Assembly: GCF_000346465.2 (NCBI RefSeq)
Contig: NC_034016.1
Span: forward strand, 15,616,730 to 15,680,729
From: Prunus persica
Lineage: Eukaryota > Streptophyta > Magnoliopsida > Rosales > Rosaceae
Length of the DNA: 64,000 nucleotides
Direction: 5' to 3'
A program made the translations under genes and the position numbers. Below, in pieces: positions 35,297-44,741 of this stretch. The stretch's first letter is position 1, and the number at the start of each line of letters is the position of its first letter. A model generated the notes under the pieces. That model saw only the letters and a list, made by a program, of their open reading frames with translations, was not told where the DNA came from and did not search any database.

Positions 35297-35604
35297 CCAC
35301 TCAAACTTTCCTTATTCCCTTCTTCCCAGTCCACATGGTCCATGTTAGTTTATATTATTTATGCCTAGCTAGTCATCATTTGTTGTTAATTGGTTTAGTT
35401 AGGACGTTTGTCACTTTGCATTTGAATTACCTAATGCAAAAAAAGAAACAGAAAAACCAATAAAAAGCAGACAAAAAGAAAACAAAGATTCAGGGTCAGC
35501 ACAATTTATTTATCTAATGGACAAAGATTAAAACATTTTATTCACTTAAATCAGCCCTTAATTAGGTGTGCAGGCCTTAATTTCTGACTAGTATCGGTCA
35601 CCTT
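35297..35604 (-). other. 3' flank of BSP3
   Basis: Shares TTTATTCACTTAAATCAGCC with the 3' flanks of BSP1 and BSP2. Otherwise unremarkable. Confidence 0.4.
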
Positions 35605-36306
35605 TCAACGTTTTGCATACCTGAGCTTGTACTCAGTCCAAAGCTGACCAACATTCTTCCCCAGCAGCTGAACAAAATCATCATCGCTATAACCAAGCCT
35701 CATCTTCTTGTTCAATTCTGTCACAAACCCATTTCTCAAACTCTCCAAATACTCCAAAAACCTAGCAGTGACATCATAGCCCTGGTCCCACCTATCCCCA
35801 ACTCCCGGCTGGGCCCACTGACTAGGTATAAACCCTGACTTCATCCTCACGTAATCTGCAATTCCTTCAACCAAACCCCTTGGGGCCTGTCCATTCCCAT
35901 TCCATTGCCATACATGTGTTAACTGATGGTAAATCACACCGTTCATTTCGTTTCTCTGTCCCTCCGCATCCGCTGCTGGGTAGCTTAGAATGTACCCAGC
36001 ACTTACGTGGATCTCATTGTTGCTTGTATTTGTATAAGCCTCTCCCTTCATGTCTTCAATGGTCAAGGTGATATTGTGCACGCTCTTTCTATCCTCGGGA
36101 GTGCTTTGCTGGAACAAATCCCATATGAACTCGGTGGCGGAGATTAATGTTTTCATGCAGTAGTTGACTCCGATTTCTTGTTCGAAACGGTCCTGGTTAT
36201 GGATTCCCACGGTGACATCGTTGACAAAGTATTCCATGTCATAGGCGCCATGGACGAGGCCTGCTGCTAGTGTTATGAAGCAAAGGACATAAATACTGCG
36301 AACCAT
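35605..36306 (-). CDS. Plant basic secretory protein (BSP3), 233 aa, HExxH changed to HQxxH
   Basis: Intronless BSP paralogue. A signal peptide covers about residues 1-20 (MVRSIYVLCFITLAAGLVHG). The N-terminal block is altered (MEYFVNDVTVGIHNQDRF in place of the usual VDYVV...PGGVRF). The loop before the metal motif carries a few extra residues (SYPAADAEGQ). The motif itself reads YHQLTHVWQW: the Glu expected to be the general base is Gln. This is a CAG codon at 35925-35923 where the other four genes have GAG or GAA, a single-base difference. The two His ligands, GLVEGIADYVR and the C-terminal half are kept, and the frame is fully open. Selection may therefore maintain a non-catalytic, perhaps ligand-binding or decoy role. 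It is the most diverged copy. A TATA box is at 36372-36379. Confidence 0.93.
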   Translation of the reverse strand: MVRSIYVLCFITLAAGLVHGAYDMEYFVNDVTVGIHNQDRFEQEIGVNYCMKTLISATEFIWDLFQQSTPEDRKSVHNITLTIEDMKGEAYTNTSNNEIHVSAGYILSYPAADAEGQRNEMNGVIYHQLTHVWQWNGNGQAPRGLVEGIADYVRMKSGFIPSQWAQPGVGDRWDQGYDVTARFLEYLESLRNGFVTELNKKMRLGYSDDDFVQLLGKNVGQLWTEYKLRYAKR

Positions 36307-36371
36307 AGTTTTTGAAAGTAAAATGATTTTTTGGCTTTTGGGTTCTGTGGAATGTACTATTTTGCTCTTGG

Positions 36372-36379
36372 TTTATATA
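36372..36379 (-). promoter_or_regulatory. TATA box of BSP3
   Basis: TATATAAA on the minus strand, about 66 bp upstream of the ATG. Confidence 0.6.
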
Positions 36380-37539
36380 GGAGCCTAACTATAATGCTAT
36401 AAAACAAACTCTCATTCATAAGATTTGAACTTAACCTGAAAAATGGGAAATTTCTCGGTGATTGAGCAATTTAGTTGTTCAAAGTTCACACATAAAATAC
36501 AATTTTTATTTGTAATTTCAATTCTTGTTACCCATAATATTAAAGGGACCAACTATTTTCCTGACTTTTGATAATCCATCAATTTAGTTGGTGGAAATAC
36601 ACGATTGCTCGACGCCAGTGTTTCTGTTGCAGCTTGATCATTCATGCTGCGCCCTGCAAGTTATACGCCTGATTGTAGAGTCACATTTCTTTTGTGGTCA
36701 TGTTCAGGTCTTAAAACCTTAATTACTCAAAAGACTTGTTAGAATATAAAATAAAATAATTATCGGTTTGTTTTGGGCACGTGTTGATCAACAAACATTA
36801 TCCTTGAGATTTATTTTCGAATTCCTGAAATAAGTTGAGCTCCATGTGTTCATGTCAAGAGTTACAACTTGACATTGATCAAATAAACCAGAGAAGCCGT
36901 TGGCCCTAGATGTGCCTCTTTTTTTTTTGGAGGAATGAATGTGATCATCTTAAATATTGGAGGAATGGCCGACCTACTTTCATATCTTCAAGATTCGTAC
37001 ATCATCATCATCATCTCATTCTCAGCCGAGTCTTTTATTTATTTTTCAAATAATTTTTATTTATTTCAATGGCATGAATTTAAAGAGAGAACCTTCATGA
37101 CGTGACCCATGAAATAAAATCTCCCAAGTAAGGTCTCTTTGTTTGTTTCCTGCATTTGCACATGGTAACTATAATGTTATGTGCGGTAAACTACGATACA
37201 ATCAACTTTTTAAAATTGAGCATGCATACATGCAACTATTCTTTTTTATAGCAAACCCTCACCTTACCTATCTTCAAGGCTTAATTATTGTTTTATCTCA
37301 TAGAACAGGGCGTTTAGTCTCACTTTATCTATTAAAATTAAAATTTTTTTACTTAACTCCTAGAATCTCTAAAAATTGCAGAAAGTTTCACTTTACCACT
37401 TTCGTCTATTTTCATTCACAAAACCCTTATGTGTGCTGACATGGCATGGCATGGAATTTTAGTAATTTTAGCTATTAAAAAACTTTAAAATTCAAATTAA
37501 ATAAATAATTAAAAAAATTAAATGAATGTGATTTTTTTT
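36380..37539. other. BSP3-BSP4 spacer
   Basis: No gene. A 98-codon plus-strand frame at 37143-37439 opens with TTG and shows no family features. Confidence 0.4.
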
Positions 37540-38285
37540 TTTCTGCCGACTTGACCCAGCTGGTTATTGATAATTTTGATAACTTGATGGTCATATGTAG
37601 CATCTCTTTCCCTCGTTCCCACCGTCTAGAGGTAGCAAAATTCCTTAGTCTATTTTAATTATTTTATTATGCCTAGTCATAATTCGAAATTTTTTTTTTG
37701 GCAGAACATGTATTCATATACAAAACAAACGTCTAACATAGTAAAAAACCGATTAGATTTGCAGACTATAAAGGTCTTAGGTTCCAACTCTCATGACAAC
37801 TTGATTATGTGTGTGAGAAACGTTCACCCCTCCCATGTAATTTAGACTATCAATTGTACTAAAAAAACAAACAAACAATTAAAAAACCCTCCATGAACAA
37901 AATATTTAAAACCCACCACACATAAAGCTTTTTTTAAAGTATATTCTAGTCCAAATTCCAGGTTCATGATATTACATCTACATCTGCTGATGGAGAGTGA
38001 TCGAGGAATTAAACATCAAACATATATGCAAGTCAGCAATATGAAAATAATGTGATAATTAAAATAAAAGTACATGTTATTTTAGCATTAATAAAAAAAA
38101 AAGCTGTCTAAATAATGAAAACTTTTCCAATAATAATGCATCAACAATATAATTTTACTCTCACAAATATGCAAACAACATAACCAATAGACTATTATTC
38201 CACTAATTATTTGGACTGTTTTTTTCATTTATCTAATTTATTTTAATCCAACGTTGGAACTAGACTTTCATAACATTAATAACTA

Positions 38286-39176
38286 TTAGTTTGCAAATTT
38301 AGCTTTGTAGTCGGTCCACAGTTGATCAACTGTCTTCCCAAGCAGCTCCTGAAAGAAGTTGTCACTGTAGCCATCTCTCATCTTCTTGTTCAGTTCAGCC
38401 ACAAACCCTTGTTGAAGATCATTGCAATAGTCCAGGAACCTTGCAGTCACTGAATAACCTTCATCCCACCTTTGACCTTCACCCGACTTTACCCATCCAT
38501 TGGGCACATAATCCGCCTTCAACCTCACAAAGTCTGCAATCCCTTCTATCAATCCAACAGGAGCTTGACCCTGTCCATTCCACTGCCATGAATGTGTCAT
38601 CTCATGGTAAAGTACCCCATTGAAATCTGTTTTGATATCACCCTGTATGCCCTGGACACAAGGTATCAAATATTATACGACAATAACAATATGAGGTTAA
38701 AAAAATACAGAAATATTAATATCGGTTTAAAATATCAACAATCGCTTACAAAAATGAGCGCATGATGACTTTATGGAGTGTAAATAATAATTATAAAAAA
38801 ATTGAATTTAAAAAGTAATACCATAAATATATGAAAAACATTAACAAAAGTTTACCTCAATGTATTTAGCCCCGACATGAATCTCATCGTTGCTGGAAAA
38901 TGCAATGCCATCGATGTCTTCCACAAACAAGCTCACGCGTTGCACGTCCCTTCTATCTGCCGGTGTAGTTTCCGCGAAGAGGTTCCAAATGAAATCTGTG
39001 GCGGTTCCCATTGTTTGCTGGGTGTAGTCCAACCCCAGCTCATTTGTAAAGCGGATACCGCCGGGGGTGTTCGGGGCCCGGTTTTCGACAACAAATTCGA
39101 CAGCATGGCCCCCATGCAAGGAAGCTAGGGCAAGGAAAGAGGCAAGGATGAAAAAAGAGAGAAAGCGAGCAGCCAT
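38286..39176 (-). CDS. Plant basic secretory protein (BSP4), 228 aa, two exons
   Basis: Exon 1 is 38856-39176 (107 codons) and exon 2 is 38286-38651. The phase-0 intron has a GAG/GTAAAC donor and a TCCAG acceptor. Signal peptide: MAARFLSFFILASFLALASL. The usual N-terminal block VEFVVENRAPNTPGGIRF is present. The metal motif HEMTHSWQWNGQGQAP keeps both His and Glu, followed by GLIEGIADFVRLKADYVP and LLGKTVDQLWTDYK. The intron falls where BSP1-3 read straight through (...GYIA/GYAGD versus KYIE/GIQGD). An alternative acceptor nine bases further in would delete three residues, but alignment to the paralogues favours the one chosen. It is a sister of BSP5 by tandem block duplication. The 5' flank carries a duplicated promoter segment. 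Confidence 0.93.
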
Positions 39177-39246
39177 AGTGTTTGTAATAACGGTGAGTGA
39201 GTTTGGAGCTAGCTAGTTTAGGTTTTGTAAACGGAAAATTGTCATT

Positions 39247-39770
39247 GGCAGGTTTATATAGAACTCTATTTACAATCACTGCTTTGACTGTTCAATTTTT
39301 TGCCGTGTCCTAGGGTTGTGACTTTCCTCTCAGAGTTTAGAAAGTCTCTCCACTACATCCTCGTCATACTAAAACATTGAAACAAGTCTTCTTCTTCTTG
39401 TTCTAGAAACGGTTCTTATTAATTGTACAAAATTTCTGGTCCATGCATTCATATATATATGAATGCTTTTCTTAAGGTCCAGCTTTCGTTTTGGGCTAAA
39501 CCATATTTGACGCCATTAAGATTTGGGTCATCATCAAATTGGGTCAAGAGATTTTAATTTTATCAATTTACACAATATCGTTTTAAAATTCAACCAATTT
39601 AAATGTTGTCACTGACTCTATGAACAGGTTTATATAGAACATTATCTCCAATCGCTGCTTGAATTTTTGATCTTTTGTGGTGTCGTAGGGTTGGGACTTT
39701 CCTCTCAATTTTAGAAAGTCTCTCCACTGTATCTTCATCATACTAAATCAAGTCTTCCTCTTTCTGTTTT
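39247..39770. repeat. Tandem duplication of the BSP4 proximal promoter
   Basis: The segment from about 39247 to 39395 recurs at about 39623-39755, offset about 376 bp. Both copies hold GGTTTATATAGAAC (TATA box on the minus strand), GACTTTCCTCTCA, TTTAGAAAGTCTCTCCACT and TCATACTAAA. The inner copy is the functional-looking one. The outer copy is a second, upstream TATA-containing module. Confidence 0.8.
39253..39260 (-). promoter_or_regulatory. TATA box of BSP4
   Basis: TATATAAA on the minus strand 77 bp upstream of the ATG, in a GTTCTATATAAACC context. Confidence 0.6.
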
Positions 39771-39804
39771 GTTTTTTTTAAACCACAATATTTACTTTAA
39801 TCTT

Positions 39805-40165
39805 AAAAAAAACTGAGATGAAAGAGAGGACAAAAATAAACAGAGAAACAGAGAAAGAGAAAGGTGAGAGAAAAAAGAAGAAGATAAGTAATGGAGAAAG
39901 AAAGTGATGGGGAGGGCGAAAAGAGAAGAACAATGAGAGAGAGAAGAAGAAGAAGAAGAAGAGAGAGGGAAAAAGTGGTGAAGATGGCTGGGGATGGAGT
40001 CGCGGGGGAGGCTGGGAAGAAAGAAACAGCGAGGAAGAAGAGGGAAGAAGAAGGAAAATAATAAAAAGAGAGAGAGAGAGAGAGAGGTAAAAAAAAAAGA
40101 GGGGGAAATATTAAATAAAAGGAAAGAAAGAGAGAGAATAGGAAAAATAAAAATAAAGAAGATGG
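39805..40165 (+). repeat. About 360-bp purine-rich tract
   Basis: The plus strand is almost entirely A and G, with AGAGAG, GAAGAAGAAG and AAAGAGAG runs and only isolated pyrimidines. Such polypurine-polypyrimidine DNA can adopt triplex (H-DNA) structure. The Arg/Lys/Glu-rich frame through it is a composition artefact. Confidence 0.8.
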
Positions 40166-40319
40166 ATACTATTCGGTACAGTATGACACCAAACGAGATG
40201 AGAAATATGGAACCGGTGTCATGTCAAACAGAAACGGTATCATACCGTTTACTATGCAACACCAAACAAGATTGGCACGGTTTGGGTTCGGTATCGATTT
40301 TCCGGTTTTGATCCCAACC

Positions 40320-41215
40320 TTAGCGCTAGGAAAAGAAGAAAGGCATATTGTTGGAATTTTTGGATCGATTAAGGAAGTTTGAAGCAAATATGGATTCTGT
40401 CAAGATTTATATTTAATTTAAGGCTTAATATCACAAAACGTCCCTAAGGTTTACGAAACTATCATATTGCATCCTTATTGTTTTTTTTTTTTTGTCATTC
40501 GTGGTCCTCAAGGTTGGTATGTGTGCTCACAAATAGTCCATGCCGTCAGGTTCCATCAAAAACTCCATTCATTTGCTGACGTTGCATATATATATATATT
40601 AATTATTTAAAATTTAAAATTCATAGATAATATTTTGGTGCATAAAATTTTGGTTTTTTCATTTAAGATTTTGGTTTTTCATTTCTAGATTTAAAAAACT
40701 CCCTTAGTTTGCTCATGTAGCATATATGTGGAGCTCACATCTCTAATAATATAGTGTCACGTGTATTTAAAATATAATATATATTTTTAAATAATTTAAA
40801 TTCATAAAATTTAAATAAAAAATTCTGAGGTTTTATGAATTTTAAATGAAAAAATAAAAAAATTTCGCAGGGACCATTTTTAAGCATATATATTAACTTT
40901 GAGGATCACGACTGACACAAAAAACCTCAGGGACATTTTTTGATATATATATGTCACGTCAACAAACTAACAGAGTTTTTGACAGAACTTGACAGCATGG
41001 ACCATTTGTGAGCACACATACTAACTTTAAGGACTAGAAATGACACAAAAAAATAATAATGATGCAATCTGATAGTTTCGTAAACTTTAAAGACGTTTTG
41101 TTATATTAAGCCTTAAAGTAAACACAAATCTTGACAGAGTCTATATTTATTTCAAATTTCCTCAATCAATCCAAAAATTCCAACCATATGTCTTTCTTAT
41201 TTCCTAAAAGCTAAT
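40320..41215. mobile_element. About 0.9-kb foldback element between BSP4 and BSP5
   Basis: The arms are inverted over several hundred bases. The left reads AGAAAGGCATATTGTTGGAA and later TTAAGGCTTAATATCAC. The right, read on the minus strand, has AGAAAGACATATGGTTGGAA and later TTAAGGCTTAATATAAC. The inner arms share GTGTGCTCACAAATRGTCCATG. The element type is related in style to 8165-8736. It lies between the two duplicated BSP blocks. Confidence 0.8.
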
Positions 41216-41966
41216 TTTTCTTTGATTTTTCTTGGTAATTATGGAGAGGCTTTAATACGTTGGGCAGCTATCATTGACCTTGACTTGGACTCGGGTTTTT
41301 TTTCTCTTTCTGCCGACTTGACCCTGCTGGTTATTAATAATTTTGATTACTTGGTCTATTTTAATTATTTTATTATGATTAGTCATAATTTGATTTTTTC
41401 CGCGGAATGTATTTATATATAAAACAAACATAAGCCAACGGAGTTTAGTACAATAGAAAATAGTCTTGATTTGCAGACTATAGAGGTCTTAGGTTTCAAC
41501 TCTCATGACATCTTGAGTATATGTGTGAGAAACCCTCATGTCTCTCCTGTAATTTAAACTATCGCTTGTACTGAAAAAAACAAACAAACAAATAGAAAAA
41601 CCTCCAAGAACAAAAGATTTAAAACCTACCACACCACATAAAGCTATTTTTTTTCCTCCCATATTTCGGAAGTATATTCTAGTCCAAATTCCAGGTTCAT
41701 GATATTACATCTACATCTGCTGGTGGACAGTTATCGAGGAATTTGACATATATGCATCAACAATATAATTTAGTCTCACAAATATGCAAACAACTAGTCT
41801 TTGGCTTACTCGTAGTTGTATGTGTAGACTATTATTCTACTAATTATTTGGACTTTGTTTTTAACTAATTTATTTTAGTCCAACTGTGGATACAAAACCC
41901 ACATCTTATTTGTTCGTATTAGAGCTAGACTTTCATAACATTAATAACTATAGTGCACATGCTTAA

Positions 41967-42958
41967 TTAGTTTGCAAATTTAGCTTTGTAGTCGGTCCAC
42001 AGTTGATCAACTGTCTTCCCAAGCAGCTCGTGAAAGAAGCTGTCACTATAGCCATCTCTCATCTTCTTGTTCAGTTGAGCCACAAACCCTTGTTGTTGAT
42101 GAAGACCATTGCAATAGTCCAGGAACCTTGCAGTCACTGAAGAACCTTGCTTCCAACTTAGACCTTCACCCGGTTTTGCCCAACTATGGGGCACATAATT
42201 TGCCTTCAACCTCACAAAGTCTGCAATCCCTTCTATCAATCCATTTGGAGCTTGATGATTTGCATGACTCTGCCATATATGTGTCATCTCATGGTAAAGT
42301 ACCCCACTGAACTCTGTTTTTATGTCACCCGGTATGCTCTGGATACAAGGTATCAAATATGACAGCAACAGTATGAGGTTAAAAAATACGGAAATATTGA
42401 AATCGGTTAAATATCAACAAAACATGAAGCTATCATGTAGAGTTTTTATTCACGTGCGCTCTAAAAAAGTCATCATGAACTTCTCATAGTTCAGTGATCT
42501 CACTGTTCATTAACTAAATTGACATTAAAAGTGAGTGCACGATGATTTTTATAGAGTGTAAATATTAACTCTAAGAAAAATTGAATCGAAAGTAATACCA
42601 TAAATATATGAAAGATATCACCAGAAGTTTATACCTCAATGTATTTAGCCCCAACATGAATCTCATTGTTGATGACATGCGCAGTGCCAGGGATGTTATC
42701 CACAAACAAGCTTACGTTTTTCACGTTCTTTCTATCTGCCGGTGTAGTTTCATTGAAGAGGTTCCAAATGAAATTTGTGGCGTTTCCCATTTTTTGCTGG
42801 GTGTAGTTCACACCCAGCTTATTTTTGAAGCGCATACCGCCGGGGGTGTTTGGAGCCCGGTTAACGACGGCGTAGTGGACAGCATGAGCCCCATGCAAGG
42901 ATGCTAGGGCAAGGAGAGAGGCGAGCATGAAAGAAAAGAGAAAACGAGCAGCAGCCAT
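41967..42958 (-). CDS. Plant basic secretory protein (BSP5), 231 aa, two exons
   Basis: Exon 1 is 42635-42958 (108 codons) and exon 2 is 41967-42338. The intron sits at the same position and phase as in BSP4 (GAG/GTATAA donor, TCCAG acceptor). Signal peptide: MAAARFLFSFMLASLLALAS. The metal motif HEMTHIWQSHANHQAP keeps His-Glu-x-x-His. The tryptophan normally following WQ is Ser, and the next residues are replaced (SHANH for WNGQG). GLIEGIADFVRLKANYVP and LLGKTVDQLWTDYK are normal. A short extra HQQ is present after CNGLH. Potential N-glycosylation sites lie in exon 1 (NAT, NET, NVS). This is probably a functional protein with a changed rim of the active site. Confidence 0.93.
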
Positions 42959-43047
42959 ACCCGTAGTGTGTGTTTGTAATAATACTGATCAGTGAGTTTG
43001 GAGCTAGTTTAGGTTTTGCATACGGCTCTAGAGCCTCTATGTGCAGA

Positions 43048-43055
43048 TTTATATA
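43048..43055 (-). promoter_or_regulatory. TATA box of BSP5
   Basis: TATATAAA on the minus strand 90 bp upstream of the ATG, in the same GTTCTATATAAA context as BSP4. Confidence 0.6.
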
Positions 43056-44414
43056 GAACTCTATCTCAAATTACTGCTTGACTTTTCTATATATTTTTCT
43101 TTCTAATCTCTTTGTTTTCTTCGGTTCTTAACCACAACTCCGTTATCTGTATTTGATATTCATGTATGCAATAAGGTTACTGACTCCTCCTAATAGCAAG
43201 TTGCAGGCATCATGCATGGTCCATGCCGTCGAATTATTATGGCCGTTGAAGTTGGTCCACTGCTCTGGACTAGACCATTAACCTTAAAGTACAAAAATAT
43301 GCATAATAAGCATGTTTGTATGGACTGCTTTTAAGCAGTTATATGTATTTGTCAGGAAGCTTACTATTAAAGGTCATTTAGAAACCATCATTATCTTTCA
43401 TCTAGATTGGATCATAATAATTTACCCAAGTGTATAGCCCACTTGTGAATCATCTGACCCAACATGGGCCTACTAATCAGGTTAATTATGGGCCTAAACC
43501 CCACAAAACCCTAACTTTATTTTTAGTTTTCGCCCTCTCTCTCTCTCTTAATATTGCTTTCCCTCTACATATTATATACCCTGGTCTGCACTTCTTACCA
43601 AATAAGGTCGAAGTGTGGTTCACTTCACCCTGTTAGGACTTAAGATCACATATTGGAAAAATAGTATATTAGAGGGCACCCTTTCCTTATAAGTCAATTT
43701 TTACGGACATGTTCTACTTATGGGTTCTTAACACACCCAACCCTATCTCTGATGGCCAAAGAATTCAAGGTAACTCTGATACTTACTACAACAAGAACAA
43801 ATACACAAACATGATATCGAGTTATTTTGACTTCAAAACAGTAATAAGTTATATGTATGGTGATTTATCTACTTCATCCCAAATATTTCATACTCAATTT
43901 CGTGTCATGTAAATATTTCATATTGCTTTATTTTGTATTAGCAACGCAAACAAGATCCGACATGGCACGAGATCATGTCAAAAATCTCATCAAAAACATG
44001 TGCTAAGTGTCTGAATTTTATACCTTGGCATGAAGTGAACCATTCATATACACCAAACCAAGAAAAAGATAATTAAAAAGGTTTAACTAATATTACAATG
44101 GTGTTTGACCGGGGAAAAAAAACGCTATTGATGTGTATCAAAAGACTCGGAACTAAACCAATTTACAAATATGAATGAACATAAAATGTATATTTCTATT
44201 TTGTGGCCAGTCATTTCCACTGGCCAAAAAACAACAGAAATTGAAAATAAAATAAAATCTGTAGTGTTTGTGTTTGAGATATGAGGAACCAAGGCTGTGA
44301 CTACGTCTAATGCCACCTCTTATGCAAAGTTTTCCTCAGCCTTTAAGCTTGGCTCCTTCAAGAAAATCTCCCATTTTTGTGTGTATTAAGCAGAAGTAAT
44401 AGCCTCCATGTCGA
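43056..44414. other. Spacer between BSP5 and the PIP-like gene
   Basis: Contains CATCTAGATTGGATCATAAT (about 43398), shared with 32066. The part just left of 44414 is probably the 3' UTR of the peptide gene. No other gene. Confidence 0.4.
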
Positions 44415-44606
44415 TCAGTGGCCACTTCCCCTGCGGCTTGGCCCAGAGTAAGCTTGTGCTATAATTGAATTCTTGATGGACTCAAAAGTGGAGCCTCCAA
44501 GAGGTCTTGAAGCCTCAACTTGTAGAGAGTAAGAGAGCAAGAGGAAGAAGATGATCATGGAAATGGCATTGAAAGCCAAAACAAGAGTAGAAGAATGAGA
44601 TGTCAT
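44415..44606 (-). CDS. PIP/PIPL-type secreted signalling peptide precursor, 63 aa
   Basis: Small precursor whose last residues, SGPSRRGSGH, fit the SGPSxxGxGH signature of the PAMP-induced secreted peptide (PIP and PIP-like) family. In Arabidopsis such peptides are cut from the C-terminus and signal through receptor kinases (RLK7 for PIP1) in immunity and growth. The start is the ATG at 44606. An N-terminal hydrophobic signal peptide (about residues 1-32, core IIFFLLLSYSL, then VEA) is followed by the ASRPLGGSTFESIKNS variable region. The stop comes directly after the terminal His, as the family requires. Single exon, 192 nt. TATATATAA lies about 90 bp upstream and a (GA)n run further up. The receptor and the trigger are not known from sequence. 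Confidence 0.85.
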   Translation of the reverse strand: MTSHSSTLVLAFNAISMIIFFLLLSYSLQVEASRPLGGSTFESIKNSIIAQAYSGPSRRGSGH

Positions 44607-44695
44607 TTTCAATACAGTTCCTGCAAAGTTTCGCTTTGATCAGGCAGGAGGCTTAAAGAATGTTGGGATGAATAGGAGATAGCTTACTTAATTTC

Positions 44696-44704
44696 TTATA
44701 TATA
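44696..44704 (-). promoter_or_regulatory. TATA box of the PIP-like gene
   Basis: TATATATAA on the minus strand, about 90 bp upstream of the ATG. A (GA)n microsatellite at 44711-44734 sits just upstream of it. Confidence 0.55.
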
Positions 44705-44710
44705 GAGATT

Positions 44711-44734
<24 letters not shown>

Positions 44735-44741
<7 letters not shown>

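Larger units (their letters stand above)
37540..39260. repeat. Duplicated block A (contains BSP4)
   Basis: Block A shares order and sequence with block B at about 41300-43055. Shared parts are the CTGCCGACTTGACCC...GGTTATT piece, a SINE-like piece (GCAGACTAT...GGTCTTAGGTT, then TTTAGACTATCAATTGTACT), the stretch CTAGTCCAAATTCCAGGTTC, and the two-exon BSP gene with its TATA context. The offset is about 3.75 kb. The SINE-like piece predates the duplication because it is present in both. Confidence 0.8.
41300..43055. repeat. Duplicated block B (contains BSP5)
   Basis: Counterpart of block A, in the same orientation and with the same order of shared pieces. Divergence is visible but modest in the genes and larger in the flanks and intron. 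Confidence 0.8.

Noticed and set aside
39994..40311. 105-codon Lys/Arg/Glu-rich plus-strand frame
   Set aside because: It is a translation of the polypurine tract, with a TTG-free but meaningless composition and no domain.
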